From AM-1111 sp046302135 (lineage in GTDB: Bacteria; Bacteroidota; Bacteroidia; B-17B0; Aurantibacillaceae): a stretch of DNA of 5,094 nucleotides. The translations under genes were made by a program, and so were the position numbers. Of the stretch, positions 1 to 5,094 are shown piece after piece. The stretch spans positions 1-5,094 of the forward strand of contig JBKCIQ010000089.1 of the NCBI GenBank assembly GCA_046302135.1. Direction: 5' to 3'. Numbering within the stretch: position 1 is the stretch's first letter; every line of letters starts with the position of its first letter. Under the pieces are notes generated by a model, which saw only the letters and a list, made by a program, of their open reading frames with translations, did not search any database and was not told where the DNA came from.

Positions 1-389
1 GTTCCGGGAGCATTTACTGTTGTAGTAGCTGAAGACGTACTTGCCACCCCCGAAGACCACTGATAAGTGACTCCAGAGGTAGTGGAACTTCCCGACACCG
101 TAACAACAGAGTTGGTACAGGTAATAGTAGGGGAACTAGCCATAGAAATATTAGGCACCCCTGCACTTGCGCTTACAGAAACAGTAGAAGTATTAGAACA
201 CCCGGTAAGTGTATTGGTAACAGTAAGGGTATAGGTACCCGAAGCATTTGCAGTAGCCGTTGCAGCATTAGCCCCCGAGGTAACTCCAGGCCCTGTCCAA
301 GAATAAGAAACAGGAGAGGAAGTAGAAGACCCACTCAAAGTTACCGTTGGCGATGCACAGGTAAGTGTTTGATTGGTTCCCGCACTTGC
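1..389 (-). repeat. Second type of Ig/PKD-like module (80 aa, plus a partial copy)
   Basis: After the seven regular modules the repeat class changes. Residues 953-1032 start NASAGTNQTLTC and contain LSGSSTSSPVSYSWTGPG, ASGTYTLTV and TGCSNT. The next copy starts at base 149 with ISMASSPTITC and is cut by the window edge at APGT. The step is 240 bp. The GTY-LTVT-GC pattern is the same as in the modules of the protein encoded at 4114-5094, so the two surface proteins draw on one domain family. Confidence 0.8.
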
Positions 390-3245
390 ATTGGGAAGAT
401 TATTAACCGTTACAGAAACAGTCTGAGGTGTCCCGGGACAACTACCAACAGAGGAAGTTGGAGTTACGGTATAGACAACAGTTTGAGTAGAAGCCGAAGT
501 ATTGGTAAGGGTGTTGTTGATCACTCCACCCGCTTGAGCAGTTGTACTCTCCCCGGTAACATTTGCATTTGCTCCCGCAATCCAGGAGTAAGAGGAGGTA
601 ACGTTACTGGTTAGAGAAATATTAAGCGCATTTCCACTGCAAACACTAGCGCTTGTAGAAGAAGTCATAAGGGGTAAAGGATTTACTGTTACAGTCACCG
701 TTTGAGGCGTCCCCGGACAAGTACCCGTAGTAGAACTAGGAGTCACAGTATATACAACCGTTTGCACAGAGGATGAGGAATTGGTAATGGTGTTATTGAT
801 TGTGCCCGTAGATTGAGCGGTTGTACTCTCTCCCGTGGTGTTGGTATTGTCTGCGCCAACCCACGAGTAAGAGGAGGCAATGTTACTTGTAAGAGGAATA
901 CTCACGGCCGCTCCACTACAAATGGTAGCAGTGTTTACACTAGTCATCACAGGGTTTGGATTTACTGTAACTGTCACAATCTGCGCTGTTCCCACGCAAC
1001 CCCCGGGGTTAGAGGTAGGGGTAACGGTATAGGTAACCGTTTGTGAAGCAGTGGTGGTATTTGTAATGGTGTTATTGATTGTACCCGTTGACTGAGTAGT
1101 GGTACTCTCTCCTGTAGTGTTTGCATTATCCCCCCCAATCCAAGAGTAGGTAGAGGAAACATTACTGGTGAGTCCAATATTAAGAGCCGCCCCACTACAA
1201 ACACTTGCACTTGTTGTGGAAGTCATAGCAGGCAATGGGCTTACAGTTACACTCACCGTTTGCGCAGTTCCGGGACAACTGCCAACAGAAGAAGTCGGTG
1301 TAACGGTGTATACAACGGTTTGGGTAGAGGCCGTTGTGTTGGTAAGGGTGTTATTGATTGTAGCGCCAGACTGAGCCGTTGTACTCTCTCCGGTAACATT
1401 TGCATTTGCTCCCGCAATCCAGGAGTAAGAAGAGGTAACATTACTGGTTAATCCAAAATTAAGCGGCACGCCACTGCAAACAGTAGTTGTGCTTGCACTT
1501 GTCATTGAAGGGATAGGGTTTATGGTTACAGTTACTGTTTGAGGCGTCCCCGGGCAACTTCCTGTGCTTGATGTGGGTGTAACCGTATATACAATAGATT
1601 GCGCCGTAGAGGAGTTGTTGGTGATGGTATTACTGATGGTTGAAGTAGTTTGAGTAGTTGTACTTTCTCCTGTGGTGTTGGTATTGTCTGCGCCAATCCA
1701 TGAGTAAGAGGAGGCAATGTTACTGGTAAGCGGGATACTTAAGGGTGCCCCACTGCAAATGGTGGCAGTATTGGTACTGGTCATAACAGGTACGGGGTTC
1801 ACAGTAACACTGACCGTTTGCGGAGTTCCCGGACAACCTCCCGGGTTAGAAGTAGGGGTTACCGAATAGGTAACAGTTTGAGAGGTGGCAGTGGTGTTGG
1901 TTAGCGTATTGTTAATAGTATTGCCAGTAGTCGCAGTGGTTGATTCACCACCCACATTCGCATTTGCTCCCGCAATCCAGGAGTAATTAGAAGAAATGTT
2001 ACTGGTTAGTCCTATGTTAAGCGGCACGCCACTACAAACACTTGCGCTGGTAGTGGATGTCATAACAGGTGTAGGATTAACCGTTACGGTTACCGTTTGC
2101 GCAGTTCCGGGGCAACTGCCAACAGTAGAGGTTGGTGTAACGGTGTAAATTAATGTCGTAGATGTAGTAGCAGTACTAACAATTGTATTCGTAATGATAC
2201 TTCCGCTTTGAGAAGTGGTGCTTTCTCCTGTGGTATTTGCATTGTTTGATGTGATCCAAGAATAATTTGAAGCAATATTACTGGTAAGATTTAAATTAAT
2301 AGCATTTCCACTGCAGACTGTTGCAGTACTCGTGCTAGTCATCACAGGGTTTGGGTTAACGGTTACGGTAACTGCAATAGGAATACCGGCACAGCCCCCG
2401 GCAGAAGGGGTAATATTGTAAGTTACAGTTCCGGTTGTTGTACCTGTTGTTGTTAATGTTTGTGCGATGGAGGACCCGCTTCCTGATGAAGCTCCACTGA
2501 CACCGTTTTGTGTGGCTGTCCAAGAGTATGTGGTTCCGGCAATGTTGCTACTCAGATTGATTGATGTTGCATTATTAGAGCAAATACTTTGAGATGTTGG
2601 GGTTGCTGTCGCTATTGGAGCTGTACAAGGAGGAACAACATTACAACTACAGGCTGCAGCTGGTGTAACCGAAACTGAAACATCACATGCTGCACCACTA
2701 TTCCCATCAATCATTATCAGAATCGGAACATTAGCTGTAACAGGAACAGTTACACTCTGTGTTCCTGTAAAAGAACCGTTTTGTCCGAAATAATTTAAAA
2801 TTGTACCTCCTGGTAATGTTGAGGATATTCCATATATCGCATATTGCGCCGTGCCACTGCCTGGTGGTCCCCCTTGCTGACAACAACAATTAGAAACCGT
2901 AATCGAAACAACGTAATTACATGAAGTTGATGATGTAAATTGCCAAAATAAACTATTCTCAATAGAACCAGTAAAATCATTACCGGCAGTTTGTGTGCTG
3001 TAAACAGTCGCGTCGCAATCGATATTACTGTAACCCGTTCCATTGACATATGTAATAGGACAGCTTCCACCCGCTAAACATCCTGCATCATTTGTTGCCT
3101 GTAGCATTTGTGCTTGGGTAATGGAGAAGTTTGCCCCACAATTTGAAATTATCAAAGGACTGTTTGCGCAATCATTTGAAGGAGCTTGAGCAAATATCAA
3201 ATTCAAGAACAAAAAGAGTAAAGCGAGGAAGTAATATTTTTTCAT
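1..3245 (-). CDS. Giant secreted repeat protein, adhesin-like (5' part; runs off the left edge)
   Basis: One open frame of 1081 codons has no stop and no frameshift, and it is still open at base 1. ATG at 3245-3243 is chosen because it begins a classical signal peptide (MKKYYF, a Leu/Phe-rich core, then IFA/Q with cleavage near residue 19). A weak GGA lies just upstream. Residues about 21-212 form a Cys-rich N-terminal domain opening with PSNDC. It contains LFWQF, a triple cysteine at 120-122 and a hydrophobic ILIMIDG strand, and resembles the beta-sandwich domains at the start of many Bacteroidota surface proteins. Ig/PKD-like modules follow: one divergent (213-301), seven of exactly 93 residues (302-952), one of 80 (953-1032) and a partial one. 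The modules are rich in Ser/Thr/Asn, nearly all with two cysteines, suggesting extracellular disulfide-bonded beta-sandwiches. The role is inferred as surface adhesion or matrix. A type IX sorting domain would be expected at the unseen C-terminus. It probably shares a transcript with the small gene 19 bp upstream. Confidence 0.96.
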   Translation of the reverse strand, partial: MKKYYFLALLFLFLNLIFAQAPSNDCANSPLIISNCGANFSITQAQMLQATNDAGCLAGGSCPITYVNGTGYSNIDCDATVYSTQTAGNDFTGSIENSLFWQFTSSTSCNYVVSITVSNCCCQQGGPPGSGTAQYAIYGISSTLPGGTILNYFGQNGSFTGTQSVTVPVTANVPILIMIDGNSGAACDVSVSVTPAAACSCNVVPPCTAPIATATPTSQSICSNNATSINLSSNIAGTTYSWTATQNGVSGASSGSGSSIAQTLTTTGTTTGTVTYNITPSAGGCAGIPIAVTVTVNPNPVMTSTSTATVCSGNAINLNLTSNIASNYSWITSNNANTTGESTTSQSGSIITNTIVSTATTSTTLIYTVTPTSTVGSCPGTAQTVTVTVNPTPVMTSTTSASVCSGVPLNIGLTSNISSNYSWIAGANANVGGESTTATTGNTINNTLTNTTATSQTVTYSVTPTSNPGGCPGTPQTVSVTVNPVPVMTSTNTATICSGAPLSIPLTSNIASSYSWIGADNTNTTGESTTTQTTSTISNTITNNSSTAQSIVYTVTPTSSTGSCPGTPQTVTVTINPIPSMTSASTTTVCSGVPLNFGLTSNVTSSYSWIAGANANVTGESTTAQSGATINNTLTNTTASTQTVVYTVTPTSSVGSCPGTAQTVSVTVSPLPAMTSTTSASVCSGAALNIGLTSNVSSTYSWIGGDNANTTGESTTTQSTGTINNTITNTTTASQTVTYTVTPTSNPGGCVGTAQIVTVTVNPNPVMTSVNTATICSGAAVSIPLTSNIASSYSWVGADNTNTTGESTTAQSTGTINNTITNSSSSVQTVVYTVTPSSTTGTCPGTPQTVTVTVNPLPLMTSSTSASVCSGNALNISLTSNVTSSYSWIAGANANVTGESTTAQAGGVINNTLTNTSASTQTVVYTVTPTSSVGSCPGTPQTVSVTVNNLPNASAGTNQTLTCASPTVTLSGSSTSSPVSYSWTGPGVTSGANAATATANASGTYTLTVTNTLTGCSNTSTVSVSASAGVPNISMASSPTITCTNSVVTVSGSSTTSGVTYQWSSGVASTSSATTTVNAPG
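390..1226 (-). repeat. Three-module block, second copy (837 bp)
   Basis: Modules 6, 7 and 8 repeat the order of the block at 1227-2063. The last module (390-668) is the closest to its partner. A run of 41 bases, 553-593, is identical to 1390-1430, exactly 837 bp away. The first module of this block has GGDNAN where its partner has AGANAN, so the blocks have since diverged or been partly exchanged with neighbouring units. Confidence 0.8.
1227..2063 (-). repeat. Three-module block, first copy (837 bp)
   Basis: Modules 3, 4 and 5 form a block whose members match modules 6, 7 and 8 in the same order better than they match their direct neighbours at several signature sites. The segment around the second cysteine reads TSNPGGC, TSSTGSC, TSSVGSC here and TSNPGGC, SSTTGTC, TSSVGSC in the next block. 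The middle module of each block has SIPLTSNIASSYSW and GADNTNTTGEST, which no other module has. By hand count, paired modules share roughly three quarters to four fifths of residues. Confidence 0.8.
2343..2609 (-). repeat. Divergent first Ig/PKD-like module (89 aa)
   Basis: This module, about residues 213-301, has the same landmarks as the later ones: ICSNN for the first cysteine segment, LSSNIAG, a YSW core, a TTGTVTYNITP strand, GGCAG for the second cysteine, and VTVTVNPNP at the end. It is four residues shorter, lacks GEST, and has a Gly/Ser-rich insert (GASSGSGSS). It looks like the oldest, or a separately derived, member of the array and links the N-terminal domain to the regular repeats. 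Confidence 0.8.
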
Positions 3246-3264
3246 ATTCCAAAAATTGATAAAT

Positions 3265-3678
3265 CTAATTATGCAACATTATAATTTCTTTATCCTCAAA
3301 GTTAATTTGAAAAAAATCTGATTTATTCTCTAAATTGGGATCATTCGTTATCATATAGTAAACGTCTTTGGAAGTTTTGTTTACAAGATCATTATCAGTA
3401 AACATTCTATCGCAATAATAAAGTAACTCTTTTTTATCATTTAAAAGAAAAAAAACATTGTGATTTTTATCAATAAAATATAAGTTTTTTTCATTAAGGT
3501 TTTTTCTTAAAAGCTCAATTTGAGAAGATATTTTATCTACTTCAGTTTTGTTGATGTATCTTAACTCAATTTTTTTGGTGATTTTTGGGGACTTTTGGCT
3601 AAGTCCTGATTGAGAAAATGCAGGAGAATAAAGCAGTATTGTAATAAGTAGCTTAAAATAAACAATGGTTTTTTTCAT
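3265..3678 (-). CDS. Small secreted protein of unknown family (137 aa)
   Basis: I do not recognise the family. ATG at 3678-3676 is preferred over an in-frame TTG four codons upstream because it starts directly with MKKTIV, a normal signal peptide ending SPAFS/Q (cleavage after about residue 22). No lipobox cysteine is visible, so it should be a soluble periplasmic or exported protein. The mature part of about 115 residues is rich in Lys, Asn and Asp. It has a likely amphipathic helix (EVDKISSQIELLRKNL), then alternating hydrophobic segments (YFIDK, VFFLLN, LLYYC, DVYYMI, FFQINF) that suggest beta strands, with a single cysteine. It ends EIIMLHN. Base composition is visibly more AT-rich than the repeat gene. 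The stop lies 19 bp before the ATG of the giant protein, so the two are probably co-transcribed from the promoter at 3772-3802. A role in export, folding or anchoring of the giant protein is only a guess from position. Confidence 0.82.
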   Translation of the reverse strand: MKKTIVYFKLLITILLYSPAFSQSGLSQKSPKITKKIELRYINKTEVDKISSQIELLRKNLNEKNLYFIDKNHNVFFLLNDKKELLYYCDRMFTDNDLVNKTSKDVYYMITNDPNLENKSDFFQINFEDKEIIMLHN

Positions 3679-3771
3679 ATGTATTGTCAAAAAACTTTGA
3701 ACCTATAAAATTAGTTTTCTCAACTTCTTTTTGTAAGTTGCTTTTCCAATTTAATAGTTAATTGTTGAACC

Positions 3772-3802
3772 CAAATATACCACAGTAAAATTATATTTCA
3801 AA
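3772..3802 (-). promoter_or_regulatory. Bacteroidota-type promoter for the small gene and giant protein gene
   Basis: On the minus strand a TTTG (3802-3799) is followed after exactly 19 bases by TATATTTG (3779-3772). This matches the -33 TTTG and -7 TAnnTTTG pattern known for the primary sigma factor of Bacteroidota, including its usual spacing. Transcription would start near 3765, giving a leader of roughly 85-90 nt before the ATG at 3678. Motif match only; no expression evidence. Confidence 0.6.
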
Positions 3803-3871
3803 TCAAATTCGTAAAGCTTCATGTTAATTAATCAAGATCATGCTCAATAAGCAAATTAAATGCATTAAATT

Positions 3872-3886
3872 AGATAAATTTTATCT
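3872..3886. repeat. Short AT-rich palindrome
   Basis: AGATAAA and TTTATCT flank a single central T, a perfect 7-base inverted repeat. It lies about 70 bp upstream of the -33 box of the promoter at 3772-3802, a position where an operator could sit, but in such AT-rich DNA it may be chance. Confidence 0.3.
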
Positions 3887-4035
3887 TTAAATAATTTTAG
3901 AAAGAATTTAATGTTCTTGCGAAGCTTAATAGGGTTCTCTTGAATTTGTTTTTTAAATTGATAGTGATGCAATAGAGACTAATGAATATTGATAAAAAGG
4001 AATTTTTTAACCTTGATAATATTAGTTGATGAACT

Positions 4036-4070
4036 CAGATTGTAAGAATCTGTCCGCAAATAAATCTTAC
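4036..4070. repeat. Two overlapping, mutually exclusive inverted repeats
   Basis: CAGATT (4036-4041) and AATCTG (4047-4052) form a 6-bp stem with a 5-base loop. GTAAGA (4042-4047) can instead pair with TCTTAC (4065-4070). The loop of the first hairpin is an arm of the second, so only one can form at a time. It lies 44-78 bases beyond the stop of the CHU_C protein. No T-run follows on the minus strand, so it is not a textbook terminator, though it could stabilise the 3' end of that message. Confidence 0.35.
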
Positions 4071-4076
4071 TCAACC

Positions 4077-4102
4077 AAATTGATTTTAATTTCAGTCAAT
4101 TT
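4077..4102. terminator. Weak AT-rich stem-loop just past the CHU_C gene
   Basis: AAATTGA (4077-4083) and TCAATTT (4096-4102) form a 7-bp stem with a 12-base loop, starting 11 bases after the stop codon at 4114. The T-run (4100-4107) is on the plus strand, so by the classical rule it would stop plus-strand transcripts. For the minus-strand gene it has only an A-run in front. With one G-C pair in each arm the stem is weak, and the assignment is tentative. Confidence 0.22.
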
Positions 4103-4113
4103 TTTTAATCTTT

Positions 4114-5094
4114 CTATCTAACCAACATCAAATACCCTTGTTTTTCAATTTTGGAGTTATTAAAATCTTCTGCGTGCAGGATGAAGAAATAGGTGCCTTC
4201 TGAGGCGTTAGTTCCGTCCCAGTAACCATTAACTCCGTTAATTTCGCCCACTTTGAGGCCCCAGCGATCGAAGATGTCAACGTGCAGGTTTTTGAGTCCT
4301 GTAGATGTAATGAAGAAAAACTCGTTTGTTCCGTCACCGTTTGGAGAAAAGATATTTGGAATTAGGATGTTTGCCTCAGGATAAATTAAAATAGTTGCAT
4401 AGGTGGTGTCGTTACAGAGTGAACTATTCCCATACCCAATGAGTTCCACAGTATAGGTACCCGGCTGGTAATAAATATTGGAAGGATTAACCTGATTTGA
4501 GTTCGCACTATTGTCCCCAAAGCTCCACTGATAACTTATAAAACCTGTAGTACTGGTGTTTGTAAACTGAACATTTAGTGGCGCGATACCCGAGCTGGGA
4601 CTTGAGGTGAACCCAACAACCGGATCTGCCCCTTGGTAAATATTTATAGTTACATTGGTTGAACAACCATTTAAAGGATCAGTTGCAGTGATACTGTAAG
4701 TTCCCGGGGTATTTACAGTAGAGGAAGGGTTTTGCTGGTTGGAAGAAAAACTGTTTGGCCCTGTCCAAGAGTAAGTAAATGCATTAGATCCGTTTGCACT
4801 TAAACTCACTGCAGGGTTTTCACAGTTGAGCGTATCATCACTTACCAATGCAGTAAGTGAAGGCGGAGTAATGTTTTGATATATTGAAACCGTTTGGATA
4901 GTTCCACATCCGTTCACAGGATTACTCACCGAAAGAGCATAAGTACCCGGAGCATTAACGCTTACCGGGTTGTTTGAAGTAAGATTCCAAATCATGATTA
5001 CTCCAGGAGTACTGGACGAACCGGTCAAGATTGACGAATTAACCAAACAATTAAGCGTGTCTTCAGACACTGAAATGCTAACGTCAGGTGTTAT
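4114..5094 (-). CDS. Secreted multidomain surface protein with type IX (CHU_C) sorting domain (3' part)
   Basis: The frame is open from the right edge to the TAG at 4116-4114, giving 326 residues. The true start is beyond the window. Domains in order, numbered from the edge: Ig/PKD-like module 1 (about 1-74, DTLNC ... GTYALSV ... NGC), module 2 (75-154, DTLNC ... YSWTGPN ... GTYSITATDPLNGC), a PKD domain (about 155-240, with IAPLNVQFTN, YQWSFGDNS and PGTYTVEL) and a gliding-motility-associated C-terminal domain (about 242-326). The last shows IPNIFSPNGDGTNE, FDRWGLKV, YWDGT, GTYFF and a final GYLMLVR, the hallmarks of CHU_C / TIGR04131-type tails. In known systems this domain directs export through the type IX secretion machinery as a type B cargo, which tends to be released or held by partner proteins, not cleaved for A-LPS attachment. 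Probable role: surface adhesin, gliding-related or matrix protein. Confidence 0.93.
   Translation of the reverse strand: MTPDVSISVSEDTLNCLVNSSILTGSSSTPGVIMIWNLTSNNPVSVNAPGTYALSVSNPVNGCGTIQTVSIYQNITPPSLTALVSDDTLNCENPAVSLSANGSNAFTYSWTGPNSFSSNQQNPSSTVNTPGTYSITATDPLNGCSTNVTINIYQGADPVVGFTSSPSSGIAPLNVQFTNTSTTGFISYQWSFGDNSANSNQVNPSNIYYQPGTYTVELIGYGNSSLCNDTTYATILIYPEANILIPNIFSPNGDGTNEFFFITSTGLKNLHVDIFDRWGLKVGEINGVNGYWDGTNASEGTYFFILHAEDFNNSKIEKQGYLMLVR
4117..4371 (-). other. CHU_C type B sorting domain (encoded region)
   Basis: About 85 C-terminal residues begin NILIPNIFSPNGDG and end LMLVR before the stop. The order of conserved segments (PN-FSPNGDG-N, a hydrophobic strand ending in FDRWG, W-GT, G-Y-F, and a closing strand) is that of the gliding-motility-associated C-terminal domain. 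It marks the protein as type IX secretion cargo and is the strongest taxonomic signal in the window. Confidence 0.93.
4633..4872 (-). repeat. Ig/PKD-like module 2 of the CHU_C protein
   Basis: An 80-residue module, ITPPSLTALVS to IYQ, with DTLNC, YSWTGPN, TPGTYSITATDPLNGC. It aligns with module 1 over its whole length, with a few extra residues in the middle, and with the 80-residue modules at 1-389. Two cysteines per module suggest a disulfide. Confidence 0.85.
4873..5094 (-). repeat. Ig/PKD-like module 1 of the CHU_C protein
   Basis: This module begins at the window edge with ITPDVSISVS, has DTLNC (Cys at 5049-5047), NAPGTYALSV and NPVNGCGT, and ends IYQN. The first cysteine is 225 bp (75 residues) from that of module 2. 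It continues the same string of modules that presumably extends outside the window. Confidence 0.85.

Larger units (their letters stand above)
390..2342 (-). repeat. Seven in-frame tandem modules of exactly 279 bp (93 aa)
   Basis: Each module opens with a Met-Thr-Ser at bases 2342, 2063, 1784, 1505, 1226, 947 and 668 (minus strand). Every step is exactly 279 bp, and the last module ends at 390. Conserved landmarks in order are MTS, (V/I)CSG, LTSN, a YSW core, GEST, NT(I/L)(T/V), YTVTP, a Cys-Pro-Gly-Thr-like segment and QTVTVTVNP. The two cysteines of a module (residue 10 and near residue 74) probably pair. The pattern fits the PKD-like or Ig-like beta-sandwich modules of Bacteroidota surface proteins, judged by eye and not by profile search. 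No module contains a gap or an extra residue relative to the others. Confidence 0.95.
3679..4113. other. AT-rich intergenic region without a supportable gene
   Basis: This stretch separates the stop of the CHU_C protein from the start of the small secreted gene. Both strands are broken by frequent stops, and no tRNA-like or other RNA structure was recognised. It holds the promoter at 3772-3802, a 15-base palindrome at 3872-3886, an imperfect stem between the AATATT copies at 3985-3990 and 4018-4023 (with AAGG/CCTT inside), overlapping hairpins at 4036-4070, and an AT-rich stem at 4077-4102. The leader of the downstream transcript occupies about 3679-3765. Confidence 0.7.

Noticed and set aside
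369..1451. Several plus-strand open frames (369-614, 813-1046, 1168-1374, 1260-1451) with similar products
   Set aside because: They lie antisense to the 93-residue modules and resemble each other only because the underlying repeats do. Their translations are low-complexity, and the minus-strand frame is continuous.
974..1717. Minus-strand open frames at 974-1210, 1253-1441 and 1532-1717
   Set aside because: These are out-of-frame readings of the giant repeat gene with Pro/Leu-rich, non-protein-like products.
390..2342. CRISPR array or satellite repeat
   Set aside because: The 279-bp period is a whole number of codons in one open frame with protein-level conservation and no separate spacer units.
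2795..3070. Minus-strand 91-codon open frame
   Set aside because: It overlaps the N-terminal domain of the giant protein in another frame. The main frame carries the signal peptide and domain signature.
3676..3690. TTG at 3690 as the start of the small secreted protein
   Set aside because: The ATG at 3678 starts directly with MKK and gives a normal signal peptide, while the TTG adds four residues with no visible ribosome site.
3982..4029. Plus-strand 15-residue open frame in the intergenic region
   Set aside because: It is too short, has no ribosome-binding sequence, and overlaps an imperfect inverted repeat. Nothing supports translation.
4128..4337. Minus-strand 69-codon open frame
   Set aside because: It is an out-of-frame shadow of the CHU_C sorting domain.
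4114..5070. GTG at 5070 as the start of the CHU_C protein
   Set aside because: The frame stays open to base 5094. The GTG falls inside a repeat module (ITPDVSISVSEDTLNC aligns with the next module), and no signal peptide follows.

Overview
The window looks like part of a Bacteroidota genome, most likely a flavobacterium-like or related gliding lineage. Three things point there. The protein at the right ends in a gliding-motility-associated C-terminal domain (CHU_C / type B sorting signal of the type IX secretion system). The long protein at the left starts with a signal peptide followed by the PSNDC motif common in secreted Bacteroidota proteins. The one clear promoter has the phylum's TTTG / TAnnTTTG form. 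Everything supportable as coding lies on the minus strand.

Reading in the direction of transcription (right to left): (1) 5094-4114 is the 3' part of a secreted multidomain protein, with two Ig/PKD-like modules, a PKD domain and a CHU_C sorting domain. Its start is outside the window. (2) 4113-3679 is an AT-rich intergenic stretch with several small inverted repeats and, near its left end, a good promoter (3772-3802). (3) 3678-3265 encodes a 137-residue secreted protein of unknown family. (4) After only 19 bp, 3245-1 encodes the first 1081 residues of a giant repeat adhesin-like protein that runs off the left edge. It has a signal peptide, a cysteine-rich N-terminal domain, one divergent module, seven tandem modules of exactly 93 residues, and then modules of a different, 80-residue type.

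The likely logic is a cell-surface locus. Both large proteins should be exported by Sec and then across the outer membrane by the type IX system. This is direct for the right-hand protein, whose sorting domain is visible, and only inferred for the left-hand one, whose C-terminus is missing. The small secreted protein appears to share a transcript with the giant repeat protein, but its job cannot be read from sequence.

The most notable structure is inside the giant gene. The seven 93-residue modules follow a period-three order, so six of them form two consecutive 837-bp blocks, and some stretches are nucleotide-identical between corresponding modules. This suggests growth of the gene by block duplication or gene conversion. 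No RNA genes, insertion sequences, CRISPR arrays or origins were seen.
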